This document shows, piece by piece, positions 47,526 through 59,248 of a DNA stretch of 64,000 bases. The stretch's first letter is position 1, and each line of letters begins with the position of its first letter. Below the pieces are notes generated by a model that saw nothing but the letters and a program-made list of their open reading frames with translations, was not told the DNA's origin and did no database searches. Origin of the DNA: Panagrolaimus kolymaensis (taxonomy: Eukaryota; Nematoda; Chromadorea; Rhabditida; Panagrolaimidae); the NCBI GenBank assembly GCA_028622995.1, contig JAJQJQ010000013.1:4526001-4590000 (forward strand). The letters are read 5' to 3'. The position numbers were made by a program, and so were the translations under genes.

Positions 47526-48159
47526 TTAATTAAAACTTATTCATTAATAGTCATTTGTTTAGCAAAGTGCAAGAGTAGGTTCTTTGTTTACTGGCAGTGT
47601 CAAGAGAAAATAACTTTCAACATTTTGTTTTTACATTTTTATTGTCGTTTATGTTTTTTTTGTTAAGGAAAAAGCTAAAAGAAATATTTTTATCAGCTAA
47701 AATGTCTTCTTTTTTTTAATCAAAAAGTTAAATTGTCGTTAACCTAGCAAAAAAATGAGGAATATGTACAACAAAGGATTTCACAAGAAGTAAATTCAAA
47801 ATTTTTTTTAGTGATCATCAAGGTGTCAAAAACACACCTTGTGCCCAAATATGGGTGTGCTCATGATATAAAATGTGTGTAAAAATCAGAAAGTTCTTAA
47901 AATTAAGACTTTTCTATTTTTTGGTCGGAAACAAAGTGGTGACGTGAGTGGCTGATAACAGAGCTCCACCCTGGAAAACACACCCTGTTTTCATTTTTTT
48001 ACCAATGAATATAGGTGAAAAAATAAGCATATAAACTTCTTTTTTTAGAACCTGTCTACTCATACAAGATTTTTTAAAACTTAAAAATTGTTGTTGCTTT
48101 ACTGCTGTTTTATATATTTATTGATTATCTAGAAAAGATAGTTTAGTTGTTTTATTGCA
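47526..48159. other. Intergenic region with a short perfect hairpin
   Basis: No gene. CAAGGTGT (47819-47826) and ACACCTTG (47834-47841) form an 8-bp stem with a 7-base loop, followed by several GTGTG/CACAC-containing stretches to about 47995 that are less AT-rich than their surroundings. This may be a small degraded repeat element; I cannot identify it. Confidence 0.4.
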
Positions 48160-48684
48160 ATGCAAGGATTTTTCATCACCATTTCATTATTTATGCTTTC
48201 CGCTGTCGCTGTTTATGGAAATGAATCTTTCGATCATAAGGTCTTTAAACAACTCTTTGTTTCTAAAACAAAAGATCTTGTTACACCATTAAGTATGTCT
48301 AAATAATAAACAAAAATATTAAACACTAATTAACCATAATATTTTATAGATGCGGCGTCATGCGAAGATGATGCTGCAGACGACATCAATCAAAAATGCG
48401 ATCAACCACACAGTTGCAGGTAAGTTTTAATTTACTGCATTTATTAAAATTTTTTAAAATTTAGTGATGTACAAGACTATGTTAATTGTGCAACTAAATA
48501 CATACGCAAAGACTGCGGAAAAGATAAAGTTAAAGAATTTTGCAATGATCTTAACGACTATCTTCAAGGATATAATACATGCGGTGATATCAAATGTTCT
48601 GCTAGCTCGGTGTTTGTTACCAGCAGCATTGTTGCAATTTTGTTATACAAAATGTTTTTTGAAAAAATGATTTTAAATTTTTAA
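48160..48684 (+). CDS. Small secreted Cys-rich protein, possibly GPI-anchored
   Basis: Three exons (48160-48292, 48350-48419, 48465-48684) join in frame to 140 residues. A signal peptide (MQGFFITISLFMLSAVAVYG) is followed by a compact Cys-rich domain with eight Cys after it (SCEDD, KCDQPHSCSD, VNCATKYIRKDCG, FCNDL, YNTCGDIKC). It ends in a hydrophobic segment (SSVFVTSSIVAILLYKMFF), which could be a GPI-attachment signal. The Cys pattern is reminiscent of the T20D4.11/DUF19-type extracellular domain of nematodes, but I would not assign it firmly. Not in an operon by spacing. Function unknown. Confidence 0.72.
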
Positions 48685-49758
48685 ATCTTACGTTGTTTAT
48701 AATTGAATAAAATCATTTCGGTTTTTGTTATCTCATTCATATTGTTTTGTTTATCATACATGATTCTTTATTATTTTATATGAATTTATAAAAAATATTG
48801 TCTATGCTTACTTTTATTTTTTGTTTTTGTTGTTAAAATTTGAAATAAAAATTTAAAGAATTTTTTTTTGGTTTTTTTGAACTTTTTTAGCGCAAAAAGA
48901 ATAATTCTTTATTCATCCGTGTTTACTTTTTTTTATTTTTCAGCTTAACTTCTTAAATTTTTATGATGAAATGCTTTTGTTTATTTTACTTTTCTCATCA
49001 TTAAAAAAATTTTAACAGCCAACTAATGTTGTTGTTAACGAAGGAGAGACCAAACACCTAAGTTTATACAGAGTGAATAAGTTCTTGCCTTTAATTTAAT
49101 TTTATTTTTTCTTCTGTTAACTTTTTATGACAAAATTTTTTTGAATGATCAGAAAAATTTATTTGTAAAATTGTTTGTTTTTTTAAGCGTACAAATGTTG
49201 TTTGTGCCTAAAGAATTTACTAATCAATTTTGTCCTTCTTATGTTTCATAGATAATTTTAACATGAAAACTTTTATTAATGGAAAAGGTTTTCCACCTAA
49301 AAATGAATGAAACACAAAAAAAATGAGAAAGCAATATCATGATTTTTTGTGGGAAAAAACACTTTTACGATTTTGTTTTTTATTTTAAAAAATTTATAAC
49401 AAATTTACAGTGAAACTTTTTGATTTTCTTTTATACGAAATAAAAACATAAATAATGTGTTTATAAAGCGAAAAAAAAATTGTTTCACTTTGAAAAACAA
49501 AGAGTTAACAGATAATGATATTAAACTTTTGGTTAACAACAATCATACTTGCTAGTAACTACATACTTCTCACAAAAAACCAATGATAAACAATTGAAAT
49601 TTCGACAATTTTGAATGAATGACATGAAAATAAACCAAAGAAGTAAAAGATTAATGCTTTATTTTGTTACAAAAAAGAAGAATACAAATACATAGCAATA
49701 TAATATACAAACATTAAAACCAAGCAAAATACATTAATCCATTTCATACAGCATGAAG
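48685..49758. other. Intergenic region between convergent genes
   Basis: Contains the 3' UTRs of the Cys-rich gene (plus) and the four-TM gene (minus). Strongly AT-rich; no exon or structured repeat recognised. Confidence 0.5.
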
Positions 49759-50439
49759 TTATTCGTTCATGATCTTAAACAAGTAGTAAATAAGAAGAGT
49801 GCAAAATGAAGATAGAAACATCCAAATTGAAGAAAAAATAGGATTAATAATAATATTTTTGCAATGAATATCGTTTGGTTGAGGTTCGATGATGCCTGAA
49901 AATGCAACAAGTTAATCGAAAATCATGAACAAAATATAAAAAAGAAGCTTACCATTTTGATTAGTTGAGTAGCACTTGTTATCCACGATAATTGCAATCA
50001 TAACCAAATCCAAAATGAACATAATTCCACAAATAATTGAAACATTTTTCATAATATAAAGTTTTCTTGGAACATAAGCAGCATAATAAAGAAATCCACA
50101 AAGAACGAGAATGATGAGAGCTTCGACCATATAATAATTAGAATATTCTTCAAAGTCCTTGGAAAAAATCATGTAACTATTTTGAGCAAAATTTCTTAAA
50201 AATGAGTTACAAATCTGAAAATAAAAATATTATACAAAAAAATAATAAATAAAACTAACAAGAGTAGACACAAAAAAAAATTTACGCCAACATTCTAACC
50301 AGTTTCCACTTTCATTGTTTCTTCTACATTGTTCGTTTGCTGGAATTGTAATTGATGTTGAATTTACAGAATTTGATGATGAAGATTCTTGTTCTTGATG
50401 ATCAACGAAAACAGGAGCAGCAGCGATTGTTGAAGCCAT
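49759..50439 (-). CDS. Four-TM membrane protein of unknown function
   Basis: Three exons (50439-50260, 50214-49953, 49895-49759) join in frame to 192 residues. The N-terminus is polar and Ser-rich (SSSSNSVNSTSITI). Four hydrophobic segments follow: about KFFFVSTLICNSF, MVEALIILVLCGFLYYAAYV, VSIICGIMFILDLVMIAIIV and SIWMFLSSFCTLLIYYLF, with a short loop carrying CYSTNQNG. The arrangement is like small tetraspan proteins (MARVEL or DUF-type nematode families), without a family signature I can name. A partial copy lies at 47205-47525. It is divergently oriented to the ZNFX1-like fragment, with under 100 bases between. Confidence 0.75.
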
Positions 50440-50531
50440 TCTTTCTTTTGCAACTTTTTTTTGATGAATGAAAAAATGCAAAGGAATGAAACTTTGAACA
50501 AAGTGAAAGAAAAAGAAAAAGTTGAAAATTT

Positions 50532-52157
50532 ATGCTTTTTAGAAGAAGTAATGCAAATTTTTCTTTTGCAAAGTTTATTTTCTTTTCAATTTGTGGGGAA
50601 GAATGTTTAAAAATTTGCAAAATTTGTGACTACGAAAAATTCAAAGAACTTCAAGAAATATTTTTTGGTTTTGAAGAAACCGAGGATGCTCGATTTATTC
50701 AACTCAAAGATTGTGGACATATTTTTGAAGTTCAAGTAAGCCAAACTTAAAAAAAATTAATAAAAAAAACTTATATTTACCAGGGCCTTGATCGATGGGT
50801 TATCTCAAAATTGCCTGATAAAGATTCAGGAACAATCGAAATTATTGAAATATTATGTCCTGAATGTAAAACTCCTATTCGAAAATCAAAAAGATATATT
50901 AGTTTATTGAATCAACGAGCAGCGGATATTGAACAAGTTTTTTTTTGTTTTGTTTTTTGCATCCAAAAAAGTGCCGAAGTTTTTTTATAGATAAAATATC
51001 GCCTTCGGGGTTTAACTGTCAAAGAAAGACAAGGAGAGAAAGCAAAATTTGAAAAACAGGTTGAAAAAGTTTTTTCCATTTCACGTGTCAGAAATACAGC
51101 CAATTATGAAGCCAAGTTAAAGAAAGACCTTTTATCCATGGATGAACAAAAGCTCACTAAAAATTGGTTTATTTTAGGCAGAAATATTCTTGAGTGAGTT
51201 TGAATATTTTTTTTTACATTTTTTTTAAATCTTTATTTTAGAATTGTTGAAAAACTTTTAAAATATCACAAAAAAGCCAACGAACATTTTTCAACTGCCA
51301 TTTCAAAGGCTTTCAATAGTATCCATGTAACATCTTTGACATCCTCATCATCAAATCCAAAGCCAAATTTAGTCCATTTCAATACCATTAAAAAAAAAAT
51401 TTAAGTTAAGTGATAATTTTTTGAGTTATATCGAAAAAGAATATGGACATTTAATTTCTCGGATCAAAATAGACGAAATTTCTGAAACTTTAATTCAACA
51501 ACTTGCAAATGAAACTTCAAGATTTGGATTTTTAATTGAAGTAAGAATTTAGTGTTTTTAAAAAAGTGCCTCGAAGAAAATTATGGATATTCGATTTTTA
51601 GGTTTTAATTTTCATGGATAAAGTTTCAACCATGGGAACTGATTTTGATCTTGAAAACGCTAAAGAACTCAACAAAATTTTCAAATCTTTTTTTGGTAGT
51701 AAAGAGTTTAATGGCGATAATGAAAGTATGGTTTACAACAACAAAAAATTCAGAAAAAACACATTTAAAATTAATAAAATTCCAGAAAAATTATGGAAAA
51801 AATTTAAAGATGTTGTTAATTACCATTCAACAATTGGTTACTGAACAAGAAAGAATAGAAATTGTTAAAGCTCTTGGAAGTGCAGTAACTAAATGGTATA
51901 AATGTCCAAATGGTATATCATTTACAAAAATACATGAGAAAAAAATAATGTTAAACTTTGTAGGACATATGTATGGAATAGGTGATTGTGGGCAAGCCTC
52001 ACAAATGGGAAAATGCCCTGAATGCAAATCGGCAATTGGTGGACAAAATCATCATTTAGAAGCTGGAAATGAAGATGCAACAACAGAAATGCGACAAAAT
52101 ATGGCTCCTTTAAATATTCCTGATCCATTTGTAGTTCGATTTGGTCGAGAATGGTAA
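50532..52157 (+). pseudogene. 3' fragment of a ZNFX1-like gene, frameshifted
   Basis: Exons at about 50532-50735, 50784-50936, 50991-51193, 51242-51540, 51602-51912 and 51964-52157. The translation matches only the C-terminal third of ZNFX1: a zinc-binding stretch (ICGEECLKICKICDYE, IQLKDCGHIFEVQGLDRW, ILCPECKTPIRKS), a coiled region, and the RZ-type zinc finger (WYKCPNG, HMYGIGDCGQA, GKCPECKSAIGGQNHH). ZNFX1 is an SF1 RNA helicase of perinuclear granules, acting in small-RNA inheritance in C. elegans and in antiviral defence in mammals. The helicase domain is absent. The frame shifts at an A10 run (51390-51399) and again near 51830, with no intron to explain either. Most likely a dead partial duplicate; sequencing error could explain the A10 shift. 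Confidence 0.78.
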
Positions 52158-52293
52158 TAAAAACATTTTAGGAAATATTATTAGATAATAATTTTTTTTC
52201 TTAATTACAATTAATAAAACATTTTTAATTATATATAACATTAAAGTAACTTGGAGAAATTTAATAAAGAAAAAAAAAATGATAGAATTTTAC

Positions 52294-52776
52294 TCAATAA
52301 CAAATTATTATTTTAAGAAATATCACCTCTCTGTTTACAAAGAAATGGCTTATTTTGCAGGTTTTTTGCAAATAAAATACATTTTCGGCTGTATTCCAAT
52401 CTGTAAAGAATGGACCCGGTGGGCCAACATAAGTTCTACCAAAGCATGAAAGAGTTGGTTGAAAATAAACCCATCCATCTGGGCATAAAATAAGTGGCGG
52501 TGGATGTGGGATTTTTGGAATTGCACCAACATGAGATTTATTTTTGAAACAATCTTGCGCACTCCAGCCTCCGTGATCAATTGAAAGTGCCGTACAAATT
52601 TCCCCCGTCAAATTTTGTGGTTCACCAGCTGCCCATTTCGTAAAGTTTAAATCACTTCCATCAGTCCATGACCAAACATTTAAACTTGAAAGAGTATTAG
52701 CGATAATCCAAAAAACTGTCACCGTGCTGTCAAGAAAAAGACATTTTTTTGTCATCATATATTTGAAAACTTTCAA
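52294..52776 (-). pseudogene. C-type lectin fragment
   Basis: The translation has the second half of a C-type lectin domain (VWSWTDGSDLNFTKWAAGEP, CTALSIDHGGWSAQDC), then a linker and the start of another domain (LILCPDGWVYFQPTLSCF, FTDWNTAENV). The N-terminal part of the first domain, a signal peptide and the rest of the second domain are missing; a possible acceptor (TTGACAG) precedes the fragment. C-type lectins of nematodes are usually secreted and often linked to immunity. This is either a remnant or a gene whose other exons I fail to see. Confidence 0.6.
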
Positions 52777-52947
52777 ATTTATGTATTTCTTAGCAGAATA
52801 CTAATTTTCTTAATTTTATTTTCTTGGCATAAAAAAGGTTTTAATAAAAAAGAACATAAGATAATAAATAAAGTAATTTGAAAAAAATCCCACAACTATT
52901 TTATAAAGTGTACATATTTTTGATCAAAAAAATAAATAAAAAGTAGA

Positions 52948-55900
52948 TTAATCTTCCATAAAATCAATAAAAATTCTTGCTTGTTCATTTTGGGTTTTCC
53001 ATTCCAAAATTTTAGGATCCATAGTGGATTTAACTCGATTTTGATATTCCAAATCAAGAGAGTTATTAATATTTATCTCCCAATAGCATGTTGACGAAGC
53101 ATTTTTCTATAAATTTATTGGAAATTACTAAAATTATAAAATTTAAGAAATTACATTTAAAAATTCGCAAAAATAAATAGGATCAAACATTTCATTAAAA
53201 TATATTGAAAATGTATCAAGTTTTGATGTTCTTTCAAATGATGCCAATTTTTGAATTGTTTCACTGGAATGATGCTTATTATTTGAATTAAACCATCTAT
53301 AAAAAAGCTCTCGTGAATAATAATATTAAAAATGTGATAGAACATACTCAAATTTGTTGATATTTATTAATTTTTCAAACATTTTTTCTAATAAAGTTTC
53401 TTCACCATTTTCATAATTTAAAATAAAAACTAAATCGAAAATAACTACTTCCAATTTTTTTGATCCTGAAATAATTTCAAATTCTTCAATGGTAAATATT
53501 TGATCAACAAAATTTATTTCTTTTATGGATTGTTTTATAATTTTTTGAGATATTTTTGAATAAATTTTTTGCATCGGCGGATCTGAATCAATCCACAATT
53601 TTTTTCCTAGCCATAATTTTTTAAATTCATTCAACAAATTTTCTGATACATTAACATATAATGAATTTCCAATAAATTTCTTGAAATTTGTAAATTCATG
53701 AATATATGCGATACGAAAATCCCAAATTAACATTGCTTTTTGTTTTATAACAAAATATTTGCAACTTTTCATTAATTTGTTATAAATACAAAAATCGGAC
53801 TTTGATATAATATAATGTATAAAAGTTGTTGGTAAAATAAATTTTTGATATGAAATATTTAAATTAAAATTATTTATTTCAGTTTGAATTGAATAAAGTT
53901 CGACATTTTTCATTGATGTTTCATGAATTTTATGCCATTTTGAAAAAACAAGTCTGCTACGATTCTTTTCAATAATTTCAGAAATTTCTTCTAAATTTCC
54001 ATAATTTTTTCCAATTTTTATTGCAAATTTAAATAATGCTTTGGATTTTATTGTTGTTGTGTTAAGAGCTTCGTGAAGCAATCCAAACCCTTTTTTGATG
54101 GAAGAATTTCCACCAAATTGAAATTCAAATTTAATTATATCTATGAGCCATTTAAAAACGTCATATTTGAGTTTATTGAATCGATATATTTCAGTTTTAT
54201 ATTGGTTTCGAATTTCTTCATCTTCAATAAAAAATCGACAATATCGTTGGTAAACATTTAACACAGCCTAAAATAATTAATATTTATAAATTTTGTCAAA
54301 AATGTTAACGAAAAAAACCTTGTTATTATTTTTAATTAAAAAATCAAAATATAATTTCCATAAAACTTTGTTACATGGATTTTGACCTAATCGAAGTTCT
54401 AAATTTTGTATAATAAATTCTTCGTCGTTGACTTCCATCAAACATTTCAACCATTTAGTATCATCACTTTCTGCTTCAGTAATTTTTTTGTACAAACTTT
54501 GACTTTTTTTGTATTGCTCAATGATTTTGTTTGATGGTGCAAAAGCTAAAAGAAAAAGACAAATTGTTGAATGAAAAGCAGAAGATACTTTTAGGTAAAT
54601 AATCTTTTTACGTGGAATAAAAGTTGAAAATGTAAAAGTTCAAATAATTTTGATTACTGTTACACGAGACTATGAATATTAAGACAGAGAAATCGAAAAA
54701 TAGAAAATGGGGAAAATATTTAGAATAAATTTTTTTTCATAAATTATAAATTATTTTTTCTTGGCGCCAGAACTGTCGATTATCGATTAATAGAACGATC
54801 ATACGTGGGCAAGTGGGTGGGTCAAGATTTTTTTGTTACTAAACCTACTTAATTTCCTTAAACTTCGTTAATCTTCGTTAAGCTTTGTTAAACTTTGTAA
54901 GGTTTTGTAGCGGTACAAATGAGCAATAAGGATAAAATCTTACTTTCTTTAATAACTTAAAGTATTAAAGCTTTATAAGCAATTTTAGAAGTAAAAGGTT
55001 GTAAACTATAAGCATATAACTAATTTATCCAAGGTTTAATTTAAAAATTAAGAAATAATAATAACTACAAAAAAGAGAATTAAAATTTTTATCTTCAAGA
55101 AATTGGATAGTAGCGCTTTTCATTAATTCACAATAATATGAAATTTGTGAAGAATTAAAAGATAGCGTAAAAGTGAGCGATTCAGAAAGTTGAATTTTTT
55201 TTTAACTTTAAAATTTTCAAAGAATGAAGAAAAATTTTACAAAACGATTTATAAAAATGTTTTCCATTTTTTATAGTTGTTAAAGCTTTCTTAAAGGATG
55301 AACAAAAAAACACAATAATAATATTATGGCTTGAAAATACTATTTAGGATTTTTAATAGTTTTAGAATTGAGAAAAAGTTCGAGAATACACAAAGAATCA
55401 GACGGTTTTTACACTTTTCAAATTTTTTTTGGAATCTTAAAAAAACAATCGAAAAATAGGCGGTTTAAAAATGGTGAAAAAGTGTCGTGACTTACCTCCA
55501 TATTTCATATATAATTCTAAAGCATATTCCAGCTTAGAATGAGGAAATTTTAATGAATCCTCCAAATATTTTTGTAAAATTTTACATTTCATAGCACAAT
55601 AAAATGCATTTTTTCTCAAAATCGAGAAGGTAGTCGCCATGACCGTTTTCATCGATGGTCAAGTGGACGGGATATTTAAACCACATATTCAGATAGCTTT
55701 ATTAAGAATAGTTATCGGTCGTTTTACCCCATATTCAACTCTCATATGGAAGTTTTCCAGTCTCAAAGCGAAAAAATCAACTTTTTTATTATGACTATTT
55801 TTAAAAATCTGGCTCGATACAAAAATCCTATAATTCATAAAAAGCTTAAATATGAAAAATCATAAAATTATATCGAGTTCAAAAAAAAGATTTGGAGGAC

Positions 55901-57756
55901 TTTATGAAAAAAATTGTAAAAATTTGCATATCGCCCTTATGAACTATTTTTTTTCTGACCCGTTTCTATCCCCATATTTTAACCATATGTTCTACAGACT
56001 TATGGGATTATTTGTGATAAATATCAGAATTTTCCACTGAGGGGAAGAAAACCTTCTTGAGGGACGTGTATATTACACCAATATGAGGTATGTCAAAAGC
56101 CATTGGAGAAGTTGCTCAAAAACCCATGTAAAAATTCCGAATTCTTTACAAAAACGTAGAATACATCCTCCTCGATTTTTGGGTAAAGTTTCATCCAACC
56201 TTGTTATGTTCGTTCCTGCGTCCCGAATTTTTGAAGGTTCACTAGTAAAACACGAAGATTTCAAAAAAACAAAAAATCCTAATAAATATGATTTTTCAAA
56301 AACTTTTATTTTCGCTTACTCTCATCATTTCTAGACGTAATTTGGGTCGTAGAATCCGAATTTGATAATAATTTCATCACTTCACTTGCGGGTTTCTGAG
56401 TAATGAATTTATGAAATATGCAAATTTTTATTTTGTTTTATTTGGGCGTAACTCCATTTTAAAATATAAACCCAGCGAAATGAATGCCAAATTCGGATTC
56501 TACGACCCAAATTACGTCTAGAAATGATGAGAGTAAGCGAAAATAAAAGTTTTTTAAAAATCTCATTTTTTGGATTTTTTATTTTTTTGAAAACTTCGTA
56601 TTTTACAAGTTGAACTTCAAAAATTCAGGAAACAGGAATGAACATAACAAGGTTGGATGAAACTTTACCCAAAAATCGAGGAGGATGTATTCTACGTTTT
56701 TGTAAAGAATTCGGAATTTTTACATGGGTTTTTGAGCAACTTCTCCAATGGCTTTTGACATACCTCATATTGGTGTAATATACACGTCCCTCAAGAAGGT
56801 TTTCTTCCCCTCAGTGGAAAATTCTGATATTTATCACAAATAATCCCATAAGTCTGTAGAACATATGGTTAAAATATGGGGATAGAAACGGGTCAGAAAA
56901 AAAATAGTTCATAAGGGCGATATGCAAATTTTTACAATTTTTTTCATAAAGTCCTCCAAATCTTTTTTTTGAACTCGATATAATTTTATGATTTTTCATA
57001 TTTAAGCTTTTTATGAATTATAGGATTTTTGTATCGAGCCAGATTTTTAAAAATAGTCATAATAAAAAAGTTGATTTTTTCGCTTTGAGACTGGAAAACT
57101 TCCATATGAGAGTTGAATATGGGGTAAAACGACCGATAACTATTCTTAATAAAGCTATCTGAATATGTGGTTTAAATATCCCGTCCACTTGACCATCGAT
57201 GAAAACGGTCATGGCGACTATTTTTCAATTATGCTCGAATTTGAAAAAAAATGCATTATAAGTCTCCAAACTTTCTTTCAAATCCTGAATGTATGGCGCA
57301 GTCATGGTTTTTAAAAATGGAAAGTGCTAAAAAAAACAAATATTATTAGTTTTCTTAGCTAATTTTTTTGGAATTTTTAACACAAACATCGGGTTCACAG
57401 TCATGAAAACCCCATATAGCTTCTTCTTCCCAGTAAAAATGCTTTAAAAGCTTCCTAACTAAAGCTTTCTTTTTTTTTGTTACAGCATCAGTATATTGTT
57501 CTTGATAAAAATAGGCTTGAAGACTAAAACAAAAAAAGAGTAAAAATTTAAAAAATAAAATAACAAACTTTTTCCATAAAATTCCTAAATCGGAAATCAC
57601 TGTGAATCGTCGATAAAAATTATCTAATAATTTTTCTATAATATAATAATTTGGAGCTTCGTTAATATTTTTAATAAGTCGCTCTAAAGCTTTTTTGTAA
57701 AATGGAGGAAGCTTTTTAGAAGCTTCTTTTTCTATAGTTGTATAATATTGTGACAT
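52948..57756 (-). CDS. HAT-like/F-box-like family gene carrying a fold-back element
   Basis: Later exons are clear: one ending at 55496 (CKILQKYLEDSLKFPHSKLE, YALELYMKYG), then 54545-54319, 54267-53348, about 53301-53155 and about 53106-52948. They hold HAT-like helices (LRLGQNPCNKVLWKLYFDFL, YQRYCRFFIEDEEI), the F-box-like motif (ILPTTFIHYI, KLMKSCKYFVIKQK) and the C-terminal exon (KNASSTCYWEIN). First exons are at 57756-57564 (EKEASKKLPPFYKKALERL, NYYIIEKLLDNFYRRF) and about 57522-57380, with a possible piece near 57330-57230. The 1.6-kb palindrome at 55633-57218 separates the two halves. The splice structure around it is unresolved, so the gene may be active with the element in an intron, or broken. 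Divergent from the other members, hence older. Confidence 0.6.
54546..55495 (-). other. Large intron of the family gene at 52948-57756
   Basis: About 950 bp between the GTAAG donor after 55496 and the TTTTAG acceptor before 54545. It includes a locally unusual stretch (54760-54920) with repeated AACTTTGTTAA/AACTTCGTTAA motifs. No separate gene recognised. Confidence 0.55.
55633..57218. repeat. 1.6-kb fold-back (palindromic) element
   Basis: The arms start GTCGCCATGACCG at 55633 and end CGGTCATGGCGAC at 57218. Each is roughly 730 bases, joined by a loop of about 120 bases near 56366-56485. TA lies outside both ends (55631-55632 and 57219-57220), as for a TA-targeting transposon. Matching 62-codon frames on opposite strands (55852-56040 and 56811-56999) reflect identical arms. 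A patch of about 100 bases (about 56205-56300 versus 56555-56650) differs at many sites. Similarity seems to continue about 20 bases outside the TA (TGCATTTTTT, TCAAA, TCGAG), so the true borders are uncertain. No transposase gene. Best called a long-TIR, MITE-like fold-back element. Confidence 0.85.
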
Positions 57757-59248
57757 TATATAAATATATATTCGAAAACAAAAACAAACTAAAAAAAGAA
57801 AATTTGACTATTCTTTTTCTTTTTTTCAGTGGTAAAAATTACACTTTTTTCAAATATAACTTCATCCATTAAAAGAAAAAGTAAAATGTTATTGATTTTT
57901 TTCTGCAAGCACATATGCATACGCCTTTTTAGTAGGCCAACGACGCCCAAACGTTTTATAAATCACAATGAAGAAGAAAAAAATGGTCCAAGTGCATTAA
58001 ACAACAAAAAAAATTGCTTAGAGATGAAATCGATTAAACAAGTTGTTCAAAATCTTATAGCATTATTTACGCCGAGAATATGAGAGTGTAAGGCAGATAT
58101 GCTTTATTGAGATTTCAAACTTTTGAATATGAACATTTTTTAAAAAGGTAAGGCTATAAATATGGAGAAAATATGATTTTTAAGAAGCGCTAAAAAATCA
58201 CTTTAGATAATAAAAAATGGAAACGACAAAAAAAGGGTTATTAATGAAGCAAAACGTTCGAAACAAAATTAATTTTGTCAAAACTGATTCTTCTGTAGTT
58301 CTAAACTGCTCGAATGATAGCGTTGATATCTCAAGTTGGCCTCATGAAAACTATTCACCCCAAACTTTGCTTCTTATCGTTATCGAAAACAAACATTACA
58401 AATCTTTAATCGTTTTATTTACAGTCAACGAATCATTTACATCCTTCAAGAAAGAATATATTTAATCCGGTAAAATTAACTCCTACCTTTCAAAGTTAAA
58501 ACAGTTATTAAAATCTCCACTTCTGAATTTACAAAAAATTCAACAGCAAAACTATTATGGGTTTACGAAATGGAATTGCATAGTTGAAGACATCATGGCA
58601 CTAAAATTTAACAAGAAATAAATACATAGAAATCATAACAAGCACGCATAGGTAACATCACTAGTTTACAATGTGGAGAAGCTAAACGGGAATAAGAGAA
58701 CGCAAAAAAGGAAAAAGCAACATAAAAAATGGCAATGAAAGAAGTGAATTTTACAAGAAAGCTCCTATTGAAAAGGGTTAGCTAATGGAAGAGAGATAAA
58801 GGGAGTAAGAAGCTTCAATTAGTAATGCATTAACAAGCTAAAGACGAATCACAAATAACCATGAGCAACGGTGGATAAGAAACATATTAGCAGTTATAAC
58901 TTATAAGCCTTAATAATTTGCAATCATCGTCGCCTTCTTGCAAAATCCCAATAAACTGCAATTTGCTTCAGGTAATATTGAAGCAAACGAAAGCAACAAC
59001 GCAAAGGACGGAAAAAGGATGCATCGGCAACAAAAAATAAAGAAAAGAAATCGAACAACGATGAAACAACACCTTTACATCCACCAAATTATGTTATATT
59101 TGGTTAACAAAGAAAACATAATACAAAAAAGGAATAAAGCCAACATATGAAAACAACTTTATTGAGAAATACATATATGTACGAAACAACAGTACAAAAT
59201 TAATATACAAACAAACGTAAAATTAATCTAATCTAACAACAATAAAAC
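57757..59248. other. Intergenic region with relic of duplicated promoter
   Basis: Two short frames (57829-58083 and 58217-58465) are unconvincing as genes. From about 58580 to 58880 the sequence closely resembles 60215-60530, the start-codon and upstream region of the gene at 59249-60227, so it is a leftover third copy. The remaining stretch to 59248 is unassigned. Confidence 0.5.
58580..58880 (-). pseudogene. Relic start codon and promoter of the coiled-coil gene family
   Basis: On the minus strand the start reads MMSSTM and then diverges, meeting a stop a few codons later. The upstream side matches the corresponding region of the gene at 59249-60227 over about 300 bases (shared blocks AACAAGAAAT, AACACTAGTTT-like, ACGCAAAAAAGGAAAAAG and GAGATAAAGGGAGTAAGAA). 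It shows that the duplication unit included promoter plus first codons and that the coding part of this copy was lost. Confidence 0.65.

Noticed and set aside
47818..47995. Possible tRNA-like or small structured RNA
   Set aside because: Only one 8-bp hairpin is clear; no T-arm or cloverleaf pattern.
55633..57218. Palindrome as a pure assembly artefact
   Set aside because: A patch in the arms differs at many sites while the rest is identical, which a simple duplicated-strand misassembly would not produce; the idea is kept only as something for reads to exclude.
57829..58465. Two small plus-strand frames with ATG starts
   Set aside because: No domain, no paralogue in the window and ordinary composition; not enough to call genes.
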